Source: Streptomyces sp. NRRL F-6676 (GTDB taxonomy: Bacteria; Actinomycetota; Actinomycetes; Streptomycetales; Streptomycetaceae). Taken from it: 64,000 nt of DNA. The position numbers and the translations under genes were made by a program. The notes beneath the pieces were generated by a model. That model had not been told where the DNA came from, ran no database searches, and worked only from the letters and a program-made list of their open reading frames with translations. Below, piece by piece: positions 51,521 to 61,088 of this stretch. Where the stretch lies: positions 1-64,000 of the forward strand of contig NZ_JOHS01000022.1 of the NCBI RefSeq assembly GCF_000725625.1, read 5' to 3'. Positions within the stretch are counted from its first letter, which is position 1. Each line of letters begins with the position of its first letter.

Positions 51521-52366
51521 GTGGAAGCCAACACTCGTAGCACCGGGCGTCTGCCGGCTGCCTTCCTGACGCCAGGGTCCTCGTCCTTCATGGACTTCCT
51601 CTCCGCGCACCAGCCGGAGATGCTGCCCGGCAAGCGGCAGTTGCCCCCCACCCAGGGAGTCCTCGAGGCCCCGCACGGCACGACGATCGTGGCCGTCACC
51701 TTCCCCGGCGGCGTGGTGCTCGCCGGTGACCGGCGAGCCACCATGGGCAATGTCATCGCGCAGCGGGATATCGAAAAGGTGTTCCCCGCCGACGAGTACT
51801 CCGCGGTGGGCATCGCCGGCACGGCGGGCCTGGCCGTGGAGATGGTGAAGCTGTTCCAACTGGAACTGGAGCACTTCGAGAAGGTGGAGGGCGCCCAGCT
51901 CTCCCTGGAGGGCAAGGCCAACCGCCTGTCCACGATGATCCGCTCCAACCTCGGCATGGCGATGCAGGGCCTGGCCGTGGTCCCGCTCTTCGCGGGGTAC
52001 GACGTGAACCGCGACAAGGGCCGGATCTTCTCCTACGACGTCACGGGCGGCCGCTCCGAGGAGACCAACTACGCGGCCACGGGCTCCGGCTCGGTCTTCG
52101 CCCGGGGCGCCATGAAGAAGCTCTACCGCGAGGACCTGACCGAGGAGCAGGCCACGACGCTCGTGGTCCAGGCCCTGTACGACGCGGCGGACGACGACTC
52201 GGCGACCGGCGGTCCCGATGTCGCACGCCGGATCTATCCGATCGTCACCGTGATCACCGAGGACGGCTTCCGCCGGCTGACGGAGGAGGAGTCCTCCGAG
52301 ATCGCCCGCTCGATCCTCCAGCGGCGGCTGGAGCAGCCCGACGGCCCCCGGGCCTCGCTGCTCTGA
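51521..52366 (+). CDS. prcB: 20S proteasome beta subunit
   Basis: A 281-residue precursor of the catalytic ring. A 53-residue propeptide ends in LEAPHG, and self-cleavage exposes Thr54 in [20 protein letters not shown] as the nucleophile. Lys and Asp partners are in the usual places (the Asp of AGDRRATMG and DIEKVF). GTG 51521 follows AAGGAAACGC. It works with PrcA in the 28-mer core, fed by ARC. Confidence 0.96.
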   Translation: MEANTRSTGRLPAAFLTPGSSSFMDFLSAHQPEMLPGKRQLPPTQGVLEAPHGTTIVAVTFPGGVVLAGDRRATMGNVIAQRDIEKVFPADEYSAVGIAGTAGLAVEMVKLFQLELEHFEKVEGAQLSLEGKANRLSTMIRSNLGMAMQGLAVVPLFAGYDVNRDKGRIFSYDVTGGRSEETNYAATGSGSVFARGAMKKLYREDLTEEQATTLVVQALYDAADDDSATGGPDVARRIYPIVTVITEDGFRRLTEEESSEIARSILQRRLEQPDGPRASLL

Positions 52367-52425
52367 CGGCGCCCGGTCTTGTTCGAGGTGTTCGAGTGAC
52401 TTCCACAGAAAGGGACGGATAACCG

Positions 52426-53202
52426 GTGTCGACGCCGTTCTATGTTTCTCCTCAGCAGGCGATGGCGGACCGGGCGGAGTACGCCCGCAAGGGCATCGCC
52501 CGCGGCCGTAGCCTGGTGGTGCTGCAATACGCCGACGGCATCGTCTTCGTCGGTGAGAACCCGTCCCGCGCGCTGCACAAGTTCAGCGAGATCTACGACC
52601 GGATCGGCTTCGCCGCGGCCGGCAAGTACAACGAGTACGAGAACCTGCGGATCGGCGGCGTGCGCTACGCCGACCTGCGGGGCTACACCTACGACCGGGA
52701 CGACGTCACCGCCCGGGGCCTGGCCAACGTCTACGCGCAGACGCTGGGCACGATCTTCTCCAGCGCGGCCGAGAAGCCCTACGAGGTGGAGCTGGTCGTC
52801 GCTGAGGTGGGGGAGACCCCCGAGGGCGACCAGATCTACCGGCTGCCGCACGACGGTTCGATCGTGGACGAGCACGGCTCGGTCGCGGTCGGCGGCAACG
52901 CGGAGCAGATCAGCTCCTTCCTGGACCAGCGGCACCGCGACGGCATGACGCTGGCGGAGGCGCTGAAGCTGGCCGTGCAGGCGCTCTCACGGGACACCAA
53001 CGGCAGCGAGCGGGAGATCCCCGCCGAGCGCCTGGAGGTGGCCGTCCTGGACCGTACGCGGCCGCAGCAGCGCAAGTTCAAGCGGATCGTCGGCAACCGG
53101 CTGTCGCGGCTGCTGGCGGGCGACGCCGGGCCGGCCGGGAGCGCCGACACCGACGACGACGCCGCGGACGGCATCGAGAAGACCGACCCCGAGGCGGACT
53201 GA
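52426..53202 (+). CDS. prcA: 20S proteasome alpha subunit
   Basis: A 258-residue structural outer-ring subunit. [20 protein letters not shown] carries the N-terminal helix that forms the gate. [19 protein letters not shown] begins the beta sandwich. No active-site Thr is present, as expected. The C-terminus is an acidic Asp-rich tail. It begins 59 bp after prcB and is likely co-transcribed. GTG 52426 is preceded by AAAGGGACGG. Confidence 0.96.
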   Translation: MSTPFYVSPQQAMADRAEYARKGIARGRSLVVLQYADGIVFVGENPSRALHKFSEIYDRIGFAAAGKYNEYENLRIGGVRYADLRGYTYDRDDVTARGLANVYAQTLGTIFSSAAEKPYEVELVVAEVGETPEGDQIYRLPHDGSIVDEHGSVAVGGNAEQISSFLDQRHRDGMTLAEALKLAVQALSRDTNGSEREIPAERLEVAVLDRTRPQQRKFKRIVGNRLSRLLAGDAGPAGSADTDDDAADGIEKTDPEAD

Positions 53203-53221
53203 CCGCCCGACGCCCCGCCTT

Positions 53222-53260
53222 CCGGTGCCCCGGCCCGCGGTCACGCGGCCGGGGCACCGG
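53222..53260. terminator. Bidirectional terminator between prcA and the LacI gene
   Basis: Fourteen-nt perfect arms (CCGGTGCCCCGGCC and complement) across an 11-nt loop, lying between convergent genes. Confidence 0.8.
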
Positions 53261-53266
53261 CGCGTC

Positions 53267-54325
53267 TCAGAGCGACGCGTCGGCGCGCCGGGCGGCGCCG
53301 GCCCCGTCCTGCGGCGGGCCAGGGGGCGCCGTGGAGCCGCGGACGACCAGCTCCACCGGGATGTCGCCCACCTCCGCCGGGCGGCCCTCCAGGACGGCCA
53401 GGAGGGCGTGCATACCGCGCTCGCCGAAGCGCTCGGCGTCCAGGCGCACGGTCGTCAGCTCGGGATCGAGGGCCGCGGCGAGTCCGAGGTCGTCCACCCC
53501 GGTGACCGAGAGGTCGTCGGGGACCCGCAGGCCGAGCCGGCGGGCGGCCTTGTAGGCGCCCGCGGCGAGCATGTCGTCGTCGCACACCAGTGCGGTCGGC
53601 CGGGGTCCCGGCCTGGCCAGGGCGGCCCGGGCGGCGGCCACCGCGCCCTCGATCGAGATGGGGGCGCGCGCGGTGCGCAGTTCGGTGCCCGGGATCCCGT
53701 CGAGGCGTGCGGCCAGCTCCCGTGCGCGCACCTCGAAGGTCCAGGACGGCACGTCCGCCGCCAGATGCAGGAACCGCCGGTGGCCGAGGCCCAGCAGGTG
53801 GTCGGCGACCCGGCGCATGCCGTCGGCGATGTCCAGGTTGACCGTGGCGGCGCCCGGGCTGCCGTCGGGGTCGCTGTCCAGCATGACCAGCGGCAGCTCG
53901 TCGCCGCGCAGTGCGGTGAGGGCGTCGGCGGCCATGGAGGAGGCGATGACGCCGTCCAGGGCCGCCCGGGCGGAGGGGAACGGGTCGCGGGCGGGGCCGA
54001 CGCCCTCGGGGGAGGGGTAGAGGACCAGGCCGAAGCCGTGGTCGGCGGCGACGCGGGCGGCGCCGGTGTAGACACCGCCGAAGAACTCGGTGGTCAGCGC
54101 CGGCACCACGAGCAGCACCGTGCGGGTGCGGCCGAGGCGGAGGTTGCGGGCGGCGAGGTTGGGCCGGTAACCGAGCCGGCGGGCGGCGGCGCGGACCCGC
54201 TCGGCGGTGGGCTCGGAGACCCGGCCGCGCCACTTGTCGCCGAACACCAGGGAGACCGCCGCCTGCGACACCCCGGCGGCCCGGGCCACGTCCCGGCTGG
54301 TCGGGCGCGTGCTGTTGGCTGCCAC
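53267..54325 (-). CDS. LacI-family transcriptional regulator
   Basis: A 352-residue regulator. The N-terminal LacI helix-turn-helix is TSRDVARAAGVSQAAVSLVF, with hinge RLGYRPNLAARNLRLG. A periplasmic-binding-like sensor domain follows (VLLVVPALTTEFFGGVY..., VDDLGLAAALDPELTTVRL). GTG 54325 is chosen because GAAGGAGCGG precedes it. An upstream in-frame ATG at 54367 is less likely. It is divergent from an MFS transporter, and four TACGT elements lie between them. It sits inside the proteasome locus without an obvious functional link. Confidence 0.9.
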   Translation of the reverse strand: MAANSTRPTSRDVARAAGVSQAAVSLVFGDKWRGRVSEPTAERVRAAARRLGYRPNLAARNLRLGRTRTVLLVVPALTTEFFGGVYTGAARVAADHGFGLVLYPSPEGVGPARDPFPSARAALDGVIASSMAADALTALRGDELPLVMLDSDPDGSPGAATVNLDIADGMRRVADHLLGLGHRRFLHLAADVPSWTFEVRARELAARLDGIPGTELRTARAPISIEGAVAAARAALARPGPRPTALVCDDDMLAAGAYKAARRLGLRVPDDLSVTGVDDLGLAAALDPELTTVRLDAERFGERGMHALLAVLEGRPAEVGDIPVELVVRGSTAPPGPPQDGAGAARRADASL

Positions 54326-54369
54326 CGCGGGGCCGCTCCTTCGTCTGGACCAGTGAACAGCGCACATGG

Positions 54370-54420
54370 TACGTATGCGGGGGAACATTATACGTAACAC
54401 TGGTCTACGTGGGCCTACGT
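54370..54420. promoter_or_regulatory. TACGT repeats, candidate LacI operator region
   Basis: TACGTA at 54370-54375 and 54391-54396 and TACGT at 54406-54410 and 54416-54420 lie in the divergent promoter region. The first two are 21 bp apart, about two helical turns. They could be sites for the adjacent LacI regulator. Confidence 0.45.
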
Positions 54421-54451
54421 GACACTGGCACGCAGCGAGAGAGGGGCGGGC

Positions 54452-55711
54452 ATGGCCGCGGGGTACCTGGAGATCCTCCGTACGAAGCACGCGGCGCGGC
54501 TGCTGGCCGGCACCCTGACCGGGCGGCTGCCCAACGCGACCGCCGCCATCGCCCTCGTGCTGTTCGTCCGCGCCCAGGGCGGCGGCTACGGCCTCGCCGG
54601 CGCGCTGGCCGCCGTGTACGGCGTCGCCAACGCCGTGGGACAGCCGCTGCTCGGCCGCCTCGTCGACCTGCGCGGACAGCCGCGCGTCCAGCTCCCCGCC
54701 GCGCTCGCCTCCGCCCTCGCCATGACCGTCCTGGCGCTCTCCGGCACCGAACCGCTGCCGCTCGCCTACGCCGCCGTCGCGGCCGCCGGACTGTTCACCC
54801 CGCCCCTGGAGGGCGGCCTGCGTGCCCTGTGGTCCTCCGTCCTGCGCCGCGAGGAGCAGGTCCCCACGGCGTACGCCATGGACGCCGTCGCCCAGGAGGT
54901 CATGTTCACCGTCGGACCGCTCCTGGTGACCCTGTGCGTGTCGCTGTGGTCGGAGCGGGCCGCGCTGCTCGTGCTGAACGCCGTGGGCGTCCTCGGCGCC
55001 CTCTGGGTGGTCGCCTCGCCGCCCTCGCGCGCGTGGCGCTCGGCGCCCCGGGAGGCGCACTGGCTCGGCGCCCTGCGCTCGCCCGGGCTGCTCGCCCTGC
55101 TCGGCGCCTTCCTGTTCGTCGGCGTCGCCCTCGGCTCCATCACCGTGGCCGCGGTGTCCTACGCCGACGACCACGGCGGTGACGCCGTCTACGGGTGGCT
55201 GATGGCCGCCCTGGGCCTCGGCGCCCTCATGGGCGGCGCGGTCTACGGGGCGCGGCAGTGGAGCGGCGCGCCGGAGCGGCGACTGCGGATCCTGGTGGCC
55301 CTGCTGGCGGTCTGTTACCTCCCCCTGATGCTGATGCCGGGCGCGCCGGGCATGGTGGCGCTCAGCGCGGTCTCCGGCGTGTTCCTGGCGCCCTGCATCG
55401 CCTGCGCGTTCGTCCTCGTCGACCGGCACGCGCCGGCCGGTACGGTCACCGAGGCGTTCTCCTGGCTCGTGACGACGTTCACCGTGGGCTCCTCCGTCGG
55501 CACCGGCCTCGCCGGACCCGTCGTCCAGTCGGGCGGCGCGGCGGCCGGTTTCGCGGTGCCGGGGGCGGCGGGGGCCGTCTCCCTGCTGGTGCTCCTCGCC
55601 ACCACACGGGTCCTCGCCGCTCCCGCGCCGGGAGCGGTGGTTGCGTGTTCACCGGAAAATGATCCAAACCGTGCTGCCGAACCCCGTTTCAGTTCGGGTG
55701 ATCGGGCGTAA
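54452..55711 (+). CDS. MFS transporter
   Basis: A 419-residue 12-span major facilitator. The N-half carries GRLPNATAAIALVLFVRAQGG and GQPLLGRLVDLRGQPR, the motif A region between spans 2 and 3. The C-half repeats the pattern. The substrate is unknown, an efflux role being most likely for this subfamily. ATG 54452 follows AGAGGGG. A GTG at 54419 is an alternative. It is probably controlled by the divergent LacI regulator. Confidence 0.88.
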   Translation: MAAGYLEILRTKHAARLLAGTLTGRLPNATAAIALVLFVRAQGGGYGLAGALAAVYGVANAVGQPLLGRLVDLRGQPRVQLPAALASALAMTVLALSGTEPLPLAYAAVAAAGLFTPPLEGGLRALWSSVLRREEQVPTAYAMDAVAQEVMFTVGPLLVTLCVSLWSERAALLVLNAVGVLGALWVVASPPSRAWRSAPREAHWLGALRSPGLLALLGAFLFVGVALGSITVAAVSYADDHGGDAVYGWLMAALGLGALMGGAVYGARQWSGAPERRLRILVALLAVCYLPLMLMPGAPGMVALSAVSGVFLAPCIACAFVLVDRHAPAGTVTEAFSWLVTTFTVGSSVGTGLAGPVVQSGGAAAGFAVPGAAGAVSLLVLLATTRVLAAPAPGAVVACSPENDPNRAAEPRFSSGDRA

Positions 55712-55714
55712 TGT
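55709..55714 (+). promoter_or_regulatory. -10-like box of pafA
   Basis: TAATGT ends 6 nt before ATG 55721. TTTCAG at 55687-55692, 16 bp upstream, is a weak -35. A leaderless pafA transcript is suggested. Confidence 0.45.
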
Positions 55715-55720
55715 TCAGTC

Positions 55721-57082
55721 ATGGACCGCCGCATTTTCGGGCTGGAGAACGAGTACGGCGTCACGTGCACGTTCAGGGGACAGCGCCGTCTGTCGCCTGA
55801 CGAGGTGGCGCGGTACCTCTTCCGCCGTGTCGTGTCATGGGGCCGCAGCAGCAATGTGTTTCTGCGGAACGGAGCCCGTCTGTACCTGGACGTCGGTTCC
55901 CACCCGGAATACGCGACACCCGAATGTGACAACGTGACCGAACTGGTCACTCACGACAAGGCCGGCGAGCGCATTCTCGAAGGGCTGCTGGTCGACGCCG
56001 AACGCCGCCTGCACGAGGAGGGAATCGCGGGCGACGTCTATCTCTTCAAGAACAACACCGACTCCGCCGGAAACTCCTACGGCTGCCACGAGAACTACCT
56101 GGTGGCCCGGCACGGGGAGTTCTCGCGGCTCGCGGACATCCTCATTCCGTTCCTCGTCACACGGCAGCTGCTGTGCGGCGCCGGCAAGGTGCTGCAAACC
56201 CCCAGGGGCGCGGTGTACTGCGTCAGCCAGCGTGCCGAGCACATCTGGGAGGGCGTCTCCTCCGCGACGACGCGGTCCCGGCCCATCATCAACACGCGTG
56301 ACGAACCGCACGCGGACGCGGAGCGCTACCGCCGGCTGCACGTCATCGTGGGCGACTCGAACATGTCCGAGACGACGATGCTGCTCAAGGTCGGCGCCAC
56401 CGACCTCGTCCTGCGCATGATCGAGGCGGGCACGGTGATGCGCGACCTCACCCTGGAGAACCCCATCCGGGCGATCCGCGAGGTCAGCCACGACATCACG
56501 GGCCGCCGCAAGGTGCGCCTGGCCAGCGGCCGCGAGGCCTCCGCCCTGGAGGTGCAGCGCGAGTACTACGAGAAGGCGCTCGACTTCTGCGAGCGCCGCG
56601 GCATCCGCACCGGCACCGTCGAACAGGTGCTGGAGCTCTGGGGCCGCACCCTGGACGCCATCGAGTCCGAGGACCTGGACCGCATCGGCACCGAGATCGA
56701 CTGGGTCATGAAGTACAAGCTCATCGAGCGGTACCGGGCCAAGCACAACATGACGATGTCGCACCCGCGGGTCGCCCAGATAGACCTCGCCTACCACGAC
56801 ATCCACCGTCGTCGTGGTCTGTACTACCTGCTGGAGAAGAAGGGCCAAGCCACCCGGATCGCCAACGACTTGAAGATCTTCGAAGGCAAGTCGGTCCCCC
56901 CGCAGACCACTCGGGCGCGGCTGCGCGGCGACTTCATCCGGCGGGCCCAGGAACAGCGCCGCGACTTCACCGTCGACTGGGTGCATCTCAAGCTCAACGA
57001 CCAGGCACAGCGCACGGTGTTGTGCAAGGACCCGTTCCGTTCGGTGGACGACCGGGTGGAGAAACTGATCGCCGGCATGTGA
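55721..57082 (+). CDS. pafA: Pup-protein ligase PafA
   Basis: A 453-residue glutamine-synthetase-fold ligase that uses ATP to join the C-terminal Glu of Pup to substrate lysines. [16 protein letters not shown] carries the Mg-binding Glu. The substrate face has [37 protein letters not shown] and [19 protein letters not shown]. The C-terminal small domain ends with [17 protein letters not shown]. The length is typical. No ribosome site precedes the ATG; a -10 box lies 6 nt away. Confidence 0.96.
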   Translation: MDRRIFGLENEYGVTCTFRGQRRLSPDEVARYLFRRVVSWGRSSNVFLRNGARLYLDVGSHPEYATPECDNVTELVTHDKAGERILEGLLVDAERRLHEEGIAGDVYLFKNNTDSAGNSYGCHENYLVARHGEFSRLADILIPFLVTRQLLCGAGKVLQTPRGAVYCVSQRAEHIWEGVSSATTRSRPIINTRDEPHADAERYRRLHVIVGDSNMSETTMLLKVGATDLVLRMIEAGTVMRDLTLENPIRAIREVSHDITGRRKVRLASGREASALEVQREYYEKALDFCERRGIRTGTVEQVLELWGRTLDAIESEDLDRIGTEIDWVMKYKLIERYRAKHNMTMSHPRVAQIDLAYHDIHRRRGLYYLLEKKGQATRIANDLKIFEGKSVPPQTTRARLRGDFIRRAQEQRRDFTVDWVHLKLNDQAQRTVLCKDPFRSVDDRVEKLIAGM

Positions 57083-57165
57083 GAGCCGACGAGTTCCGGC
57101 GAGGCCCGGCGAGTTCGGCCGGGTGAGAAAGGGCACTCCGGGACCCCGGTCCCGGAACGCCACAC

Positions 57166-57196
57166 GGGCGTCGCACGTTAACCGTGCGGCGCCCTT
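57166..57196 (+). terminator. Terminator after pafA
   Basis: GGGCGTCGCACG pairs with CGTGCGGCGCCC (one G-T) across TTAAC, followed by TTCT. Confidence 0.7.
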
Positions 57197-57289
57197 CTCA
57201 CGCCGTAGAGTTGCGCGCACTTCCGTCCGTGGCACCCGGCCCCACCGCCGGTGAAGCCGTCGCAAGACCGATCGATTGAGGCACCCACA

Positions 57290-58300
57290 GTGCGCCGACG
57301 CTCCCTCCTTCTCGCCACCCTGCCCGCGGGGCTGGTCACGCTCGCCGGCTGCGGCGACGACTCGTCCGGCAGCAAGACCGGTGACAGTCCCTCGCCCTCC
57401 GCGTCGGCCACCTCCGCCGCGCCGCCGCCGAAGATCGTGGACGGACCGCTCCCGGCCATCACCGCGGGCAAGAAGTTCGGCGAGAAGCCCACCGTGGCAA
57501 AGGGCAGCGGCGACCCCTCCAAGAACCTCGCGGTCCGCACGGTCATCGCCGGCAGCGGCCGCACGGTCGCGGAGAACGACTTCGTGCAGGCCCACTACCT
57601 CGGCCAGATCTGGGACACCGCGAAGGTCTTCGACAACTCCTACGACCGCGGCACGCCGCTGCTCATCCAGCTCGCCCAGGGCGGCGTCATCGACGGCTGG
57701 CGCTACGGCCTGGCGGGCAGGAAGACCGGCAGCCGCGTCGAGATGGCCGTCCCGCCGACGTGGGGCTACGGCAGCGACGGCAACAGTCAGGCGGGCATCA
57801 AGGGCACCGACACGCTCGTCTTCGTGATCGACGTCCAGGAGACGTTCAACGCCAAGAGCTCCGTCAAGGGCAAGAAGGTCCCGCAGAACGACGCGGCCCT
57901 GCCCACGGTGGGCACCAACACGGACGGCAAGGAGCCCTCCGTGAAGGTCCCCGGGGGCGACCCGCCGAAGAAGCTCGTCTCCCAGTACGTGCTCGAGGGC
58001 GACGGACCGGCCGTCAAGAAGGAGCAGACCGTACTGGTGCAGATGGTGGGCCTGGTCTGGAAGGGCGGCAAGAAGTTCGAGTCGACGTACGAGCGCCAGT
58101 CGCTGAACCAGTTCTCGCTGGCCCAGATGGAACAGGTCCTCAAGGGCGTGACCCAGGGGCTGACCGGAAAGAAGGTCGGCAGCCGTGTGCTGCTCGTGGT
58201 CCCGCCCGACCTGGGATACGGCGACACCCCGCCGGCCGGTGACGTCGTCAAGAAGGGCTCCACCCTGGTGTTCTCCGTGGACATCCTGGCGGCGATGTAG
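57290..58300 (+). CDS. Lipoprotein with two FKBP-type PPIase domains
   Basis: A 336-residue exported peptidyl-prolyl isomerase. A signal with RRR at the start ends in the lipobox LAGC. A Ser/Pro/Ala linker leads to two FKBP domains (about 85-185 and 220-336), with DFVQAHYLGQIWDTAKVFDN and VIDGWRYGLAGRKTGSRVE in the first. The second domain is less conserved and may lack activity. GTG 57290 is chosen because it directly begins the signal peptide and TTGAGG lies upstream. It is followed closely by a cytosolic FKBP gene. Confidence 0.9.
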   Translation: MRRRSLLLATLPAGLVTLAGCGDDSSGSKTGDSPSPSASATSAAPPPKIVDGPLPAITAGKKFGEKPTVAKGSGDPSKNLAVRTVIAGSGRTVAENDFVQAHYLGQIWDTAKVFDNSYDRGTPLLIQLAQGGVIDGWRYGLAGRKTGSRVEMAVPPTWGYGSDGNSQAGIKGTDTLVFVIDVQETFNAKSSVKGKKVPQNDAALPTVGTNTDGKEPSVKVPGGDPPKKLVSQYVLEGDGPAVKKEQTVLVQMVGLVWKGGKKFESTYERQSLNQFSLAQMEQVLKGVTQGLTGKKVGSRVLLVVPPDLGYGDTPPAGDVVKKGSTLVFSVDILAAM

Positions 58301-58378
58301 TCGCGCGGAAGATGAAAGACTGACCCCGTTGTCTGTTGTTCTGTTGTTTTGCCGTATCGACATGCAGGAGCTGGAGAA

Positions 58379-58759
58379 GTGAGCATCGACAAGCCCGAGA
58401 TCGACTTCCCGGGCGGCGAGCCGCCGGCCGACCTCGAGATCAAGGACCTGTGGGAGGGCGACGGCCCCGAGGCCAAGGCGGGTGACTTCGTCCAGGTCCA
58501 CTACGTGGGTGTGGCGTTCTCCACCGGCGAGGAGTTCGACGCCTCCTGGAACCGCGGCGCCCCGCTGGAGTTCCAGCTCGGCGTCGGCCGGGTCATCCAG
58601 GGCTGGGACAAGGGCGTGCAGGGCATGAAGGTCGGCGGCCGCCGCCAGCTGATCATCCCCGCGCACCTCGCGTACGGCGACCGCGGCGCCGGCGGCGCGA
58701 TCCAGCCGGGCGAGACGCTGATCTTCGTCTGCGACCTGGTGGCCGTGAAGTCGCGCTGA
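58379..58759 (+). CDS. FKBP-type peptidyl-prolyl isomerase
   Basis: A 126-residue single-domain cytoplasmic FKBP. FVQVHYVGVAFSTGEEFDAS, VIQGWDKGVQGMKVGGRRQL and IPAHLAYGDRGAGG hold the conserved active-site residues (Asp, Phe, Trp, Tyr). GTG 58379 follows AGGAGCTGGAGAA. It is next to the lipoprotein FKBP gene, and the two lie in the proteasome locus of Streptomyces as I recall. Confidence 0.94.
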   Translation: MSIDKPEIDFPGGEPPADLEIKDLWEGDGPEAKAGDFVQVHYVGVAFSTGEEFDASWNRGAPLEFQLGVGRVIQGWDKGVQGMKVGGRRQLIIPAHLAYGDRGAGGAIQPGETLIFVCDLVAVKSR

Positions 58760-58794
58760 CGTGACCGTGAGGTCGCGCTGACGTGACCGTGAGG
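58751..58794. repeat. 22-bp tandem duplication across the FKBP stop codon
   Basis: Two exact copies of TCGCGCTGACGTGACCGTGA-GG at 58751-58772 and 58773-58794, with a third partial TCGCGCTG after five bases. The first copy contains the last two codons and the TGA stop. Confidence 0.85.
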
Positions 58795-58843
58795 TGACGT
58801 CGCGCTGCCGCCGGACGGCCGCCACCGCGACCGTCCGCGCGCA

Positions 58844-58884
58844 CCGAGGGCCCCTGCCCGCCCGGGCACGGGCCCTCGGCTTTT
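58844..58884 (+). terminator. Rho-independent terminator after the FKBP genes
   Basis: CCGAGGGCCC and GGGCCCTCGG, with a nested GCCCG/CGGGC stem, followed by TTTT. This is the only hairpin in the window with a clear U-tract. Confidence 0.85.
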
Positions 58885-58950
58885 GTCCCGCGACCAAGGA
58901 GCGGTACCGTCGTCGCGCAGAAGCACATAGGGGAAGGGCGTAGGGCGTCG

Positions 58951-59961
58951 ATGGCCATTGCCAAGGCCGAGCGGCTGATGAACCTCGCGCTGTGTCTGCT
59001 CGGGACGCGGCGGCCGCTCAGCAAGCGCGAGCTGCGCGAATCCATCGAGGCCTACGTCGAGGCGTTCGGGCCGGGCAACGGCGCGGCCCTCGCCTCCGGC
59101 GCCACGCATACGTCGGACGACTCGTTCAACCGCATGTTCGAGCGGGACAAGGACGATCTCCGCGAGCTGGGCCTGGTCATCGAGACCGTGGAGAACCTCG
59201 ACGGCGAGGTCGGCTATCTGGCCCGCCGCGACAGCAACCGGCTGCCCCCGATCACCCTCGACGCCGAGGAGGCCGCCGCGCTCGGCCTGGCGGCCAAGGT
59301 GTGGCAGCAGGCCCGCCTCGCCGGCGCGGCCAGCGGCGCACTACAGAAACTGCGCGCGGCCGGCATCCCCGAGGACGTCGACCCCTACGGCGCGCACGGC
59401 GCGCTGGAACCGCGCATCCCCGTGCACGAGGCCGCCTTCGAGCCGCTGATGCTGGCCTGCCGCGACCGCCGCCCCGTGGTGTTCGACTACCGCAAGGCCT
59501 CCGCCGCCCGCCCCGAGCCCCGCCAGGTCGAGCCCTGGGCGCTGGAGTGCTGGCGCGGCCACTGGTACCTGGCCGGGTTCGACCGTGACCGGGGCGCCGA
59601 GCGGGTCTTCCGGCTCTCCCGCATCACCGGGCGGGTGCGCAGCAGATCCGGCCGGTTCACCGCGCCCGTCCCCGACGTGGTGACCGTGCGCGAGACCGTC
59701 GCGGGCTGGGCCGGGGAGATCACCGACCGTTCGGCGCTGATCCGGCTGCGGTCCGGCGCCGGTTACCCCCTTCGGGCGAAGGCCACCGTGGTCCGGGAAC
59801 TCGGGAACGGCTGGGACGAGTTGGAGATTCCGTACGGGCACGGCCTGGACGCCTGGCTGGTCGAGTTCGGGCCCGACGTGGTGGTCCTGGAACCGGCCGA
59901 ACTGCGGGCCGACGTGGTGGCCCGGCTGCGTGCCGTGGCCGGGGTCCGAGGGGGGCGTTGA
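58951..59961 (+). CDS. pafB: WYL-domain regulator PafB
   Basis: A 336-residue transcription factor of the PafBC pair, which activates DNA-damage genes in mycobacteria. The N-terminal winged helix (MNLALCLLGTRRPLSKREL, then RMFERDKDDLRELGLVIE) is followed by a WYL domain (WALECWRGHWYLAGFDRDRG). It overlaps pafC by 4 nt in a TTGA arrangement, so the subunits are probably made in equal amounts. ATG 58951 follows GGGAAGGGCG. Confidence 0.94.
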   Translation: MAIAKAERLMNLALCLLGTRRPLSKRELRESIEAYVEAFGPGNGAALASGATHTSDDSFNRMFERDKDDLRELGLVIETVENLDGEVGYLARRDSNRLPPITLDAEEAAALGLAAKVWQQARLAGAASGALQKLRAAGIPEDVDPYGAHGALEPRIPVHEAAFEPLMLACRDRRPVVFDYRKASAARPEPRQVEPWALECWRGHWYLAGFDRDRGAERVFRLSRITGRVRSRSGRFTAPVPDVVTVRETVAGWAGEITDRSALIRLRSGAGYPLRAKATVVRELGNGWDELEIPYGHGLDAWLVEFGPDVVVLEPAELRADVVARLRAVAGVRGGR

Positions 59962-61088
59962 GGACAGTGGCAGGCAAGCCGGCCCGGCCGGTGAACGCGA
60001 TCGACCAGACCCGGCGGATGCTGTCCCTGGTGACGTATCTGCGCGAGCGGCCGGGCGCCCGGATCGAGGACGTCGCCCGCGCCTTCGGGATCACCGAGGA
60101 GGAGCTCGTCTCCGACCTCGACGTGCTGCCCATGTGCGGCACCAGCTTCCGCGGCGGCGACCTGCTCGACATCGACACCGACGGTGACCGCATCTGGTGG
60201 CACAACCCCGCCGCGCTCGGCGCGGAGGCCGCCGAGCCGCTGCGGCTCGCCGCCGACGAGGCGACGGCGCTGCTGGTGGCCGCCCGGGCCGTCGCCACGC
60301 TGCCCGGGCTGCGCGAGAGCGACCGGCAGGCGCTGCTGCGCGCCACCGCCAAGGTGGAGACGGCCGCGGGCGAGGCCGCCGGCGCCAGCTCCCGCCTCTC
60401 GGTGACGTTCGAGTCCGAGGGCGGGGTCTTCGCCGACGTCGACCGAGCGATCTCCGAGCGGCGGCGGCTGTGGATCCGCTACTACTCGCCCGCGCGCGAC
60501 GAGGTCACCGAACGCGAGATCGACCCGATCCGCCTGGTCAGCGTCGGCCACACCTACGTCGAGGCCTGGTGCCGCCGCTCCGAGGCGCGCCGCACCTTCC
60601 GGCTCGACCGGGTCGCCGAGATCCGCATCCTCGACGAGCCCTCCGCGCCGCCGGAGGTGGAGCTGCGGGACCTGTCCGAGGGGCTGGTGCAGCCCGCCGC
60701 CGAGGATCCCGAGGTCGTCGTGGAGGTCGGTCCGGGCGGGCGCTGGGTGGCCGAGTACTACCCGCACGACAGCGCCGACGAACTCGACGGCGGCGGACTG
60801 CGTATCACGCTGCGCACACCCGACCCGGCCTCCCTGCGGCGGCTCGCGCTGCGGCTGGGGCAGGACGGGCGGATCGTGGCGCCGGAGGAGCTCGCGGACA
60901 GTGCGCGTCGGGCGGCGCGGGCGGCGCTCGCGGCGTACGGCGCGGACGAGGACGGCTCCCCGGGCGGGCATGGTCCCGTGGGCGGGGGCGGCTCCGTGAG
61001 CGGGCACGATCCCGCGGTGTCCGGCGTGGTGCCGGCGGCGCAGGGGGTCGGGGACGGACTGTACGACAGGCAGGAGCAGGGGCTTTGA
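59958..61088 (+). CDS. pafC: WYL-domain regulator PafC
   Basis: A 376-residue partner of PafB. The helix-turn-helix (ARIEDVARAFGITEEELVSD) and the WYL domain (PIRLVSVGHTYVEAWCRRSE) are intact, and a Gly/Pro-rich tail of about 40 residues is added at the C-terminus. The TTG at 59958 overlaps the TGA of pafB and follows GAGGGGGG. A GTG at 59967 is the alternative start. The next gene begins the same way, so pafB-pafC and the zinc-ribbon gene form one coupled unit. Confidence 0.93.
   Translation: MRTVAGKPARPVNAIDQTRRMLSLVTYLRERPGARIEDVARAFGITEEELVSDLDVLPMCGTSFRGGDLLDIDTDGDRIWWHNPAALGAEAAEPLRLAADEATALLVAARAVATLPGLRESDRQALLRATAKVETAAGEAAGASSRLSVTFESEGGVFADVDRAISERRRLWIRYYSPARDEVTEREIDPIRLVSVGHTYVEAWCRRSEARRTFRLDRVAEIRILDEPSAPPEVELRDLSEGLVQPAAEDPEVVVEVGPGGRWVAEYYPHDSADELDGGGLRITLRTPDPASLRRLALRLGQDGRIVAPEELADSARRAARAALAAYGADEDGSPGGHGPVGGGGSVSGHDPAVSGVVPAAQGVGDGLYDRQEQGL

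Noticed and set aside
53267..55429. A minus-strand protein of 720 residues covering the LacI regulator and the MFS gene complement
   Set aside because: The LacI helix-turn-helix defines the true N-terminus at 54325. The extra part is antisense to the MFS transporter.
55835..58897. Long minus-strand frame opposite pafA and both FKBP genes
   Set aside because: Same effect: the true genes on the plus strand have clear signatures and ribosome sites.
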